Below are positions 7,584-13,274 of a stretch of DNA of 14,023 bases, in pieces (within the stretch, counting starts at the first letter, position 1; the number at the start of each line of letters is the position of its first letter). The stretch spans positions 1-14,023 of the forward strand of contig DWVA01000115.1 of the NCBI GenBank assembly GCA_019120475.1, read 5' to 3'. This DNA is from Candidatus Blautia intestinipullorum. Lineage in GTDB: Bacteria > Bacillota > Clostridia > Lachnospirales > Lachnospiraceae. Both the position numbers and the translations under genes were made by a program. The notes beneath the pieces were generated by a model. It was not told the origin of the DNA and ran no database searches. It saw only the letters and a list, made by a program, of their open reading frames with translations.

Positions 7584-7618
7584 GCCTTTTCCGCAGAAAA
7601 TCCTCCGCAGAAAAAGGC
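7584..7618 (-). promoter_or_regulatory. Expression-platform hairpin between preQ1 aptamer and queK
   Basis: In the minus-strand RNA, GCCUUUUUC (7610-7618) pairs with GGAAAAGGC (7584-7592), counting one G-U pair. About four further inner pairs form if one U is bulged. The hairpin ends about 11 nt before the GGAGG of queK (7569-7573). No U-run follows directly, so it is not a plain terminator. It probably takes part in riboswitch-controlled access to the ribosome binding site. Confidence 0.5.
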
Positions 7619-7645
7619 ATCATCGATCAGAAGATACCTGTACAG

Positions 7646-7680
7646 CCTAGTTTTTTATACTGGGAGGATCACGAACCAGT
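7646..7680 (-). promoter_or_regulatory. preQ1-I riboswitch aptamer
   Basis: The minus-strand RNA at this point has the preQ1 class I layout. There is a short P1 stem (CUGG at 7676-7679 pairing with CCAG at 7660-7663) and a UUC start to the first loop. The 3' side reads CCCAGUAUAAAAAACUAGG, whose A-rich tail and CUA match the pseudoknot-forming strand of the class. By eye it lines up almost base for base with the known Bacillus subtilis queC aptamer outside the variable loop. It lies 85 nt upstream of the queK start and would sense preQ1, the product expected from this operon. Confidence 0.9.
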
Positions 7681-7683
7681 TTC

Positions 7684-7710
7684 GCGGCAGCCTTTTTTGA
7701 AGACCGCCGC
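7684..7710 (-). promoter_or_regulatory. Stable hairpin immediately 5' of the preQ1 aptamer
   Basis: In the transcript GCGGCGGUC pairs with GGCUGCCGC over 9 bp (two G-U pairs) around a UUCAAAAAA loop, only 3 nt before the aptamer. It is not followed by a U-run. It may protect the 5' end or help the aptamer fold. The structure is seen in the sequence; the role is unknown. Confidence 0.5.
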
Positions 7711-7745
7711 TGTCACTTTTCAATTTTTTATATTGATCAAAGTCG

Positions 7746-7774
7746 AGTATAACAGATTTTAAGGGCCGCCGCAA
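7746..7774 (-). promoter_or_regulatory. Promoter of the queuine-salvage operon
   Basis: TTGCGG (7769-7774) and TATACT (7746-7751) on the minus strand are separated by exactly 17 nt. The predicted start near 7739 gives a leader of about 178 nt containing the hairpin, the preQ1-I aptamer and the expression platform. The promoter lies downstream of the TetR gene, so the operon has its own start. Confidence 0.75.
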
Positions 7775-7831
7775 CCGGAAATTCATTTCTTTTCCCGGGT
7801 ATCACCAGCATCTGCGTCTAAACCAAACGCA

Positions 7832-8449
7832 CTAGAGAATCTTTAAAAGAAACGACCGGATGATCTCATATACAGAATACTGCGGATAGGTAATTCCGGC
7901 AATCTCCATTGCTTTTATCTGTTTTTCCGTGTGAGAGGTATACGGATATACCCCAAACAGGAAGGGAAACAGCGCATAAAGAAAAGCCTGCCTGTCCTCC
8001 TCCGACATGGAAGGAAAAAACTTATTCAGACAGCTCTCCAGCGTCTGAAGGGCTTCCCTGTATACTTTTTTAAACGCCACAAGATTTTCTATACGGCTGT
8101 TGCCTTCCATATCATATATATTCATGGACATCAGCTTCAGCATACATACTCTTTTTTCCAGAGTATGCGCAATTTCTTCCGCAAATCTCTCCGTTGAAAG
8201 AGAATCATGGTTTTTTAAAATATTTTTCAGATCATCGATCCAGGCTTTATGCTCCCGCTGGAGCAGCGCCAGAAAGATTTCTTCCTTTGTCTGAAAATAA
8301 TTATAAATAGAAGTACGGGTAAAAGAAGTTTTCGCTCCTATATCCCGGATCGTAATATCCTTGAATCCCACTGTCTCGTAAAGAGACGCGCAGGCATCCA
8401 CAATTTCTTCTTTTCTTGCATTTGTAAGTTCTTCTGAACCTCTTGGCAT
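7832..8449 (-). CDS. TetR family transcriptional regulator
   Basis: A 205-residue regulator with a standard TetR N-terminal DNA-binding domain. Helix-turn-helix residues are about 32-52 (ITIRDIGAKTSFTRTSIYNY), followed by FQTKEEIF, the typical end of the domain. The remaining helical part (about 75-205) would bind a ligand and dimerise; I do not recognise its ligand. The start is ATG 8449, with GAGGG about 8 nt upstream. It follows the Lon-like ATPase gene by only 19 nt, so the two are probably co-transcribed. Its targets may include this operon or the queuine operon promoter just downstream, but nothing in the sequence shows that. No strong terminator follows; only short inverted repeats are seen at 7775-7830. 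Confidence 0.92.
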   Translation of the reverse strand: MPRGSEELTNARKEEIVDACASLYETVGFKDITIRDIGAKTSFTRTSIYNYFQTKEEIFLALLQREHKAWIDDLKNILKNHDSLSTERFAEEIAHTLEKRVCMLKLMSMNIYDMEGNSRIENLVAFKKVYREALQTLESCLNKFFPSMSEEDRQAFLYALFPFLFGVYPYTSHTEKQIKAMEIAGITYPQYSVYEIIRSFLLKIL

Positions 8450-8468
8450 AATTTATCCCTCTTTCCCG

Positions 8469-9956
8469 TCATCCCAGAAGCTTTCTCACCATCTCCGCGT
8501 CAAATACCACATTTGGCACATGGCTGACCTCGATCTGGTAAAGCGCGTTGGCCGCAATGTGCTCCGCCGCCTGCTCCAGATCACGGATTCCGGTAGTATC
8601 CGCATATTTTTCTATCACCGCGTCCAGAGCCTCCTGACTGACAATACATTCGCTTTCCTTCAGGCTCATTCTTTTCAGAACCTTTGGGAGAGAATATTTC
8701 GAGAAGATCACCTTTTTTTCTTCCGGAGTATAATCCGGAATATCCACTACCGCAAAACGCGACATCAGAGGCGCGCTGATCTGGCTCTTATCATTTGCCG
8801 TAGCTATGGGATACACGCCGACTGTAGGAACCATACATTCCATATAATTATCTGTAAAGCCCAGATTGTCCAGAAGAGTCAGAAGAACGTCCGCCGGATT
8901 TCCGTTTCCTTTTCCCGCCGACGCCTTGTCCAGCTCATTGATGATAAAAACAAGATTCGATTCTCCGGCCATGGAAAAGGCTTCCATGATAATTCCCGGC
9001 TTTGCGTTTGCATAAACCCGTGAACTTCCGGTAAGCTGTTCCGGATCGTTGATAGAACTCATATCCAGTGTCGTCCACGGAAGACGGAGGATACGGGCAA
9101 CCGCATAAGCAATCTGGGATTTTCCCGTTCCGGCCGGCCCTACCAGAAGAAGTCCGTAAGCGGGAAGCGTATGGGTCCTGTTGATCTGGATGATCGTCTC
9201 AATGATCCTCTGTTTTACACGCTCCATTCCGTAAAGTTCCTCGTCAAGTATCCTTCTTGCTTCTTCCGGATCAATGGATTCAAAATAATTGTTTTTCCAT
9301 TGAATATTCATCATAATGGACAGAGCTCTCTGCGCATGGCGGCGTTCTTCCTGGGACACCTCATGGGAACGGGCAACCGCCAGATTTCTTCTTGCCCAGA
9401 GCCGGATATTATCAGGCAGGGTTCTTCCTGCGCAGGTCATAAAATCCGTAATACTCTGGATGCTGGTGAGCTTCATTTCGTCTCCTGCCTCGTCCTCGTC
9501 TTCCTCCTCCACGGCTTCTTCGGGAGCGCTGCTGGAAAGCAGCCTGCCGATCATAAACTGGAGAAAGCCGTCTTCAGCAGAAAGCTTTGTTCCCCCGCCG
9601 AAAGCAGTTTCACGGATTTTATACACAGCATAGCCCTCTTCCTGATTCTCTCCGGAAAGACGGACGCTGATCCTGTTTTCTCCCAGCCAGCGGATCAGGC
9701 TGACAAAACGGGCGTCAATTTTCAGGATATCTGCACTTACTGTTCCCTGCTGTTCCTCCTTAAACTCAAAGGAAGTTCTATGTACAGGATTGGTAAACAC
9801 GCCGCAGGAATGATGCTTCCACCGGCATTTTTTGTTGTCCAGATAAAGGATCGGCTTCTCCGGAGAAGTCTCCCCTTCATTGGAACGGAAAGTAGTATAG
9901 GTACATTCCGGAGTTTTATTTTTCTCCGGGGTATTGTTAAAATCAAAGACTGGCAT
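8469..9956 (-). CDS. Lon-like AAA+ ATPase lacking a protease domain
   Basis: A 495-residue protein. Residues 165-495 resemble the helical and AAA+ module of Lon protease: ARRILDEELYGMERVKQRI (233-251) matches Lon's ILDEDHYGLEKVKERI; Walker A is GPAGTGKS (273-280), Walker B region FIINELDK (337-344), sensor 1 TAND (386-389), candidate Arg finger R400, and sensor 2 GIRDLEQ (456-462). The protein stops there, so the Ser-Lys protease domain is missing. The Walker B Asp before Glu341 is Asn340. Residues 1-145 are unlike Lon's N-domain: a Cys/His cluster (C44, H48, H49, C51, H59) could bind metal, and an acidic linker (146-160) separates it from the ATPase. It probably remodels or moves a protein partner; I do not recognise a named function. 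AAAGGAG lies 8 nt before the start, and the TetR gene follows after 19 nt. Confidence 0.82.
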   Translation of the reverse strand: MPVFDFNNTPEKNKTPECTYTTFRSNEGETSPEKPILYLDNKKCRWKHHSCGVFTNPVHRTSFEFKEEQQGTVSADILKIDARFVSLIRWLGENRISVRLSGENQEEGYAVYKIRETAFGGGTKLSAEDGFLQFMIGRLLSSSAPEEAVEEEDEDEAGDEMKLTSIQSITDFMTCAGRTLPDNIRLWARRNLAVARSHEVSQEERRHAQRALSIMMNIQWKNNYFESIDPEEARRILDEELYGMERVKQRIIETIIQINRTHTLPAYGLLLVGPAGTGKSQIAYAVARILRLPWTTLDMSSINDPEQLTGSSRVYANAKPGIIMEAFSMAGESNLVFIINELDKASAGKGNGNPADVLLTLLDNLGFTDNYMECMVPTVGVYPIATANDKSQISAPLMSRFAVVDIPDYTPEEKKVIFSKYSLPKVLKRMSLKESECIVSQEALDAVIEKYADTTGIRDLEQAAEHIAANALYQIEVSHVPNVVFDAEMVRKLLG

Positions 9957-9989
9957 AATATAAACTCCTTTACTGCCTTAATTTATCAC

Positions 9990-10023
9990 AAATCAGTTCT
10001 TCCAACAGCCTGTTGTCTGATTT
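9990..10023. terminator. Nested inverted repeat after brnQ, possible weak terminator
   Basis: The outer arms AAATCAG (9990-9996) and CTGATTT (10017-10023) enclose inner arms CAACAG (10003-10008) and CTGTTG (10010-10015). It begins right after the brnQ stop codon and fills half of the 67-nt gap before the AAA+ gene. On the minus strand only three Ts end the stem, so termination would be inefficient. It could instead be an operator for the AAA+/TetR pair. Confidence 0.4.
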
Positions 10024-11343
10024 CTAATTGTTTTTCAGTTTTTTCTTTCCATATCCCAGAACAATCCCCGCCAGGATCCCGGCAGCTGTAGGAAGCAGCC
10101 AGCCAAATCCTGCTCCATATCCGGGGATCTTCTGTAACAGGAAGGAAATTCCGGGAATCGAAACTCCATTTTGATCCAATACCATCATTACGCTGCTGAC
10201 GCCGCAGAAAACAGCGGACCACAGGTACACGCCCGGAAATCTTCCAAGCCAGCGGTGCGTACATGACAGAAAGATCAAAAGAATCGCCATAGGATAGATC
10301 GCGTTCAGTACAGGCACAGAAAATTTCAGGATCATATCCAGCCCTACATTGGCAATCACCATGGAAACAAATGCGAAAATCAGCACCCAGTTTCTGTAGC
10401 TTATCTTCGGAAATACATCCGCGAAATATTTTCCGCAGCAGCTAAACAATCCCACGCAAGTATTAAAGCAGGCGATCACAAAAATCGCCGCCAGGATCAC
10501 CGTACCTGTCTTTCCAAACAGAAAATCCGCCATGCTGACCAGAACTTCCGTCCCGTTGCTGCTTCCGGCGAATACTTGCCCGGAAAGCATTCCCACAAAA
10601 GTCAGCATTGAATATACTGCAAGAAGAAGGATACCTGCGATCCATCCGGCGGAGATCGTTTCTCTCATGACCGCCTTTTTCTGCCGGATTCCCCTCTCCT
10701 GTATATTCAAAGCCACGATCATCCCAAAATTTAAGGCGGCCAGCGTATCCATTGTCTGATAACCGTCAAGGAACCCCTGGACAGAGGCGCCCGCCCTGTA
10801 TAACTGTCCCGGACGGGCAGGGTCTCCCGCCGGATCCAGCACTGAAGCGGCAAAAAGAACTACGATCAGGATCAGAAGCACCGGAGTGAGCTTCTTTCCC
10901 AGATATTCGGTAAGCCGCTCAGGATGCATAGCAACTGCGGAAGCCGCCGCGAAAAAAATCACAGAGTAGAGAAACTGAATTGGCCCCGCCGGTATATCGG
11001 CAGGCAGAAAAGGGATCACCGCCATGGAAAATGAAGTGCTGGCAGTTCTCGGGATTGCCAGACACGGTCCGATCGCCAGATATAAGATCAAAATATAGAC
11101 AAAGGCAAAACCAGGATGTACCCTTGAAGCAAGCTGATCCAGCCCTCCGGCAAGAGTCACCGCTACAACTCCCAGAACCGGCAGTCCTACTGCGCTTATG
11201 GCAAATCCAACAAAAGCGGGAAGCGTACTGGTGCCCGCCTGGGCACCCAGATACGGAGGAAATATCAGATTTCCCGCCCCGAAAAACATGGAAAATAATG
11301 TAATGCCGATCAGGATTTTATTTTTTAAATTAAATTTTTCCAT
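10024..11343 (-). CDS. brnQ: Branched-chain amino acid carrier, BrnQ type
   Basis: A 439-residue membrane protein of the LIVCS family, which takes up leucine, isoleucine and valine with Na+ or H+ at the cell membrane. The N-terminus GITLFSMFFGAGNLIFPPYL (13-32) is the family hallmark. IGPCLAIPRTASTSFSM (91-107), a MRETISAGWIAG segment and about twelve hydrophobic helices agree with it, and the length is normal. It ends in a basic KKKLKNN tail. The start ATG (11343) shares its A with the TGA stop of the hydrolase gene upstream (TGATG), and a GGAG lies within the end of that gene, so the two should be translationally coupled. No branched-chain amino acid leader or T-box is visible. Confidence 0.95.
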   Translation of the reverse strand: MEKFNLKNKILIGITLFSMFFGAGNLIFPPYLGAQAGTSTLPAFVGFAISAVGLPVLGVVAVTLAGGLDQLASRVHPGFAFVYILILYLAIGPCLAIPRTASTSFSMAVIPFLPADIPAGPIQFLYSVIFFAAASAVAMHPERLTEYLGKKLTPVLLILIVVLFAASVLDPAGDPARPGQLYRAGASVQGFLDGYQTMDTLAALNFGMIVALNIQERGIRQKKAVMRETISAGWIAGILLLAVYSMLTFVGMLSGQVFAGSSNGTEVLVSMADFLFGKTGTVILAAIFVIACFNTCVGLFSCCGKYFADVFPKISYRNWVLIFAFVSMVIANVGLDMILKFSVPVLNAIYPMAILLIFLSCTHRWLGRFPGVYLWSAVFCGVSSVMMVLDQNGVSIPGISFLLQKIPGYGAGFGWLLPTAAGILAGIVLGYGKKKLKNN

Positions 11344-11906
11344 CAGCTTTTCTCCAGAAATGTTTTCGTCTGCTCCATAATCTTACGCAGATTTTTTATA
11401 TCTGTAAGGACATCTCCTGTCTCAAGGGAATGATCGGCTTTCTGTATGGTGTAAAGAGGAAGTTCTCTCTCCCGGCATCCCTTTGTGATGTCCGCCGTAT
11501 CCGCCCAGGGATCGGCTGTGCCGTGGAAAACGATCCCTCGCTGTTCTCCGCAGGATTTCATAAACTGAAAAGACGCTGTCACAGGAGTATAGTAAATATG
11601 CTCCGCCTGAATATGATGATCAGCCGCATAGGAAGCAGCCACGGCCGTTCCTACGCTTTTGGATATGAATACAATCCTTTCGTACTGCCTGAACTCTATA
11701 TCCTCAAGCAATTTCTCCGCCTGTCTCCTGGCGCTTAAAAAAGCTTCCTCCATCTTTTTCGCGGAACCTTTTATATTTTTCTCAAAATTCCCATAAGGGG
11801 CTTCCGCGATATCATAACCAAGCTCTCTGGCAGTTTTCTTTCCATAATATAACAAAGGCTTATCCGTATGATAACCTACCCCCGGGAATATTACCGCTAA
11901 TTTCAT
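11343..11906 (-). CDS. Small alpha/beta-hydrolase family protein
   Basis: A 187-residue single-domain protein. IVFISKSVGT (78-87) carries a nucleophile elbow of the SxSxG kind with Ser84; GTADPWAD (129-136) supplies Asp132; and KADHSLE (156-162) supplies His159. Order and spacing fit an alpha/beta-hydrolase Ser-Asp-His triad. The N-terminus MKLAVIFPGVGYHTDKPLLY resembles small hydrolases common in Clostridia; the substrate is unknown. The start is ATG 11906, with GGGGAG 8 nt upstream; the ATG at 11924 precedes that site and has none of its own. It is the first gene of a two-gene unit with brnQ, so a link to amino acid or acyl metabolism is possible but not shown. Confidence 0.8.
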   Translation of the reverse strand: MKLAVIFPGVGYHTDKPLLYYGKKTARELGYDIAEAPYGNFEKNIKGSAKKMEEAFLSARRQAEKLLEDIEFRQYERIVFISKSVGTAVAASYAADHHIQAEHIYYTPVTASFQFMKSCGEQRGIVFHGTADPWADTADITKGCRERELPLYTIQKADHSLETGDVLTDIKNLRKIMEQTKTFLEKS

Positions 11907-11943
11907 TTTCTGTTCTCCCCGCATTTATTTAAATACTGAATTT

Positions 11944-11952
11944 ATCATAGCA
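11944..11952 (-). promoter_or_regulatory. Extended -10 promoter for the hydrolase-brnQ unit
   Basis: The minus strand has TGCTATGAT, an extended -10 element, about 40 nt before the hydrolase start. No good -35 is seen 17 nt upstream, which extended -10 promoters can do without. Confidence 0.45.
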
Positions 11953-11999
11953 CAGAGCCGGAGAAATAGCTATCTTGAATTAAAATTTCCCTATATGTT

Positions 12000-12986
12000 T
12001 TATACCAGGCGGCAAAAATAATCTTTATCTCCGGCAAAGGCCGCCAGGCTTTCGATCCCGCACTTCACCATACTGTCTACAGCCTGCCGGGTGTAAAAGG
12101 CCATGTGCTGCGTCATGATCACATTGGGGAACTGACGGAGATATGCCATTTCTCTGTTTTTAATAATGTCCGTTTTTCTGTCATGGTGATAGATTCCATT
12201 TTCATTCTCAAAAACATCCAGAGCCACCGCTCCTATTTTTTCATCCTCCACTCCGCGGATCACAGACTCAATATCCATCAGTTCTCCTCTCGCACAGTTT
12301 ACCAGTATCACATTTTTCTTCATCTTTTCAATAGCATCACTGTTTATCATATGGTAGGTACTGTCCATCAGGGGCGTATGCAGAGAAATAATATCACATT
12401 CCCGGTAAATTGTATCCAGATCCTGATAAGACGCATATTTTTTTACCTCTTCTTTTTCATAAATATCATGAGCAAAGATCCGGCATCCGAAACCTGACAG
12501 ATTGCGGATCACGGTTTCTCCGATCTTCCCTGTTCCAATGATCCCCACCGTCATCTGGCACAATTCTCCTCCTACAAGACCGTCCAGGGAATAATCGTTG
12601 ACATTGATTCTGTAAAGGGCCGGCTTATATTTTCTCAGACTCATCAGCATCATCATTACCGTATATTCCGCCACACCGTGAGGTGAATAGGAAGCATTGC
12701 TCACACGTATCCCGTATCTTTTTGCCGCCTCTAAGTCTACATGATTATAGCCCACTGATCTGGTGGAATAGCCTTTTACTCCCATCTCATGAAGTTTCCG
12801 GCAGATCGTCTCATTGATCACGCTCTGTCCAAGAGTTGTCACTCCTGACGCTCCTTCCGCCAGATCCAGAGTCTCTTCTGTAAGCAGAAGCTCCGTCATC
12901 ACCAGTTCTTCTACTCCGCATTTTTCCGCATATCTTCTCATTTTATTCTCTTCGTCTTTCCTCACTTCATAAGCTGTCAGTTTCAT
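12000..12986 (-). CDS. D-lactate dehydrogenase-type 2-hydroxyacid dehydrogenase
   Basis: A 328-residue NAD-dependent D-isomer 2-hydroxyacid dehydrogenase, most like the D-lactate dehydrogenase/VanH branch: STRSVGYNHVDLEAAKRYGI (74-93) and YSPHGVAEYTVMMMLM (100-115). The nucleotide fold has GTGKIG (151-156) and Asp174 at the end of the second strand, favouring NAD. Catalytic residues are Arg233 in CARGE, Glu262 in VFENE, and His294 in TQHMAFYT. The likely reaction is pyruvate to D-lactate, recycling NADH during fermentation; a related 2-oxoacid as substrate cannot be excluded. No D-Ala-D-Lac ligase (VanA-like) is beside it, so a resistance role is not supported. The start is secure: GAGGAGG 7 nt before ATG 12986. 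It has a strong promoter and a long leader with a terminator-like hairpin. Confidence 0.9.
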   Translation of the reverse strand: MKLTAYEVRKDEENKMRRYAEKCGVEELVMTELLLTEETLDLAEGASGVTTLGQSVINETICRKLHEMGVKGYSTRSVGYNHVDLEAAKRYGIRVSNASYSPHGVAEYTVMMMLMSLRKYKPALYRINVNDYSLDGLVGGELCQMTVGIIGTGKIGETVIRNLSGFGCRIFAHDIYEKEEVKKYASYQDLDTIYRECDIISLHTPLMDSTYHMINSDAIEKMKKNVILVNCARGELMDIESVIRGVEDEKIGAVALDVFENENGIYHHDRKTDIIKNREMAYLRQFPNVIMTQHMAFYTRQAVDSMVKCGIESLAAFAGDKDYFCRLV

Positions 12987-13020
12987 TTTCTTTCCTCCTC
13001 TTTTTCACTTTATTGCGCAA

Positions 13021-13051
13021 AAGAAGGAGCCGCATTTCTGCTGCTCCTTCT
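13021..13051 (-). terminator. Terminator-like hairpin in the dehydrogenase leader
   Basis: In the minus-strand RNA AGAAGGAGC (13043-13051) pairs perfectly with GCUCCUUCU (13022-13030). One A-G mismatch follows, then GCA/UGC closing a GAAA tetraloop. The 3' arm runs into UUU before GCGC, a short U-tract. It lies downstream of the promoter and about 20 nt before the ribosome binding site, so it sits where an attenuator would. Confidence 0.65.
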
Positions 13052-13053
13052 GA

Positions 13054-13143
13054 TTATTGCCAGATATTCTTTTTTTGATCACTCTCTGCTGTAAAAAGTT
13101 TTCTTCCGCGGCCGTTTTTCCCCGGCCTGCATAGAGTTTTCAT
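13054..13143 (-). CDS. Possible 29-residue leader peptide upstream of the dehydrogenase
   Basis: A short frame starts at ATG 13143, preceded by AGAGGA at a 7-nt spacing, and ends with TAA at 13054-13056. The peptide begins MKTLCRPGKNGRGRKLF and ends KKNIWQ; it is basic and has no hydrophobic segment. The stop codon lies 2 nt before the terminator-like hairpin, so a ribosome reaching it would cover the hairpin's 5' arm. No run of one amino acid suggests a particular tRNA sensor. It could be a chance frame; translation is untested. Confidence 0.4.
   Translation of the reverse strand: MKTLCRPGKNGRGRKLFTAESDQKKNIWQ
13110..13127 (-). promoter_or_regulatory. GC-rich hairpin within the dehydrogenase leader
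   Basis: In the RNA GGCCG (13123-13127) pairs with CGGCC (13110-13114) around a GGGAAAAA loop. It lies inside the short leader frame and may pause transcription or translation. The role is inferred only from position. Confidence 0.35.
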
Positions 13144-13195
13144 CACTGTATCCTCTGGTGTCCTGCAATTTTTAGTAAATTAGTGCTATGCAGAC

Positions 13196-13224
13196 ATTAT
13201 ACGGGAAACGGGGATGAGATGCAA
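13196..13224 (-). promoter_or_regulatory. Strong promoter of the dehydrogenase gene
   Basis: TTGCAT (13219-13224), a 17-nt spacer and a perfect TATAAT (13196-13201) on the minus strand. The predicted start near 13189 gives a leader of about 200 nt. An inverted repeat of 9 bp, counting one G-U pair in RNA (13221-13229 with 13240-13248), overlaps the -35 box. It may be an operator or the weak 3' end of the topoisomerase transcript. Confidence 0.8.
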
Positions 13225-13274
13225 GATTTATATCAATAGAAATCTCGCTTGACTCCTACTGTCTTCTGAAGGCT

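Noticed and set aside
12000..12986. VanH-type vancomycin resistance gene
   Set aside because: The dehydrogenase is of the D-lactate/VanH branch, but no VanA/B-like ligase, VanX or VanRS genes are nearby. Ordinary fermentative D-lactate dehydrogenase is more likely.
12987..13189. T-box, c-di-GMP, SAM, ZTP or fluoride riboswitch in the dehydrogenase leader
   Set aside because: None of the conserved core sequences I know for these classes (for example the T-box AGGGUGGNACCGCG) is present. It is reported only as a structured leader with a possible attenuator.
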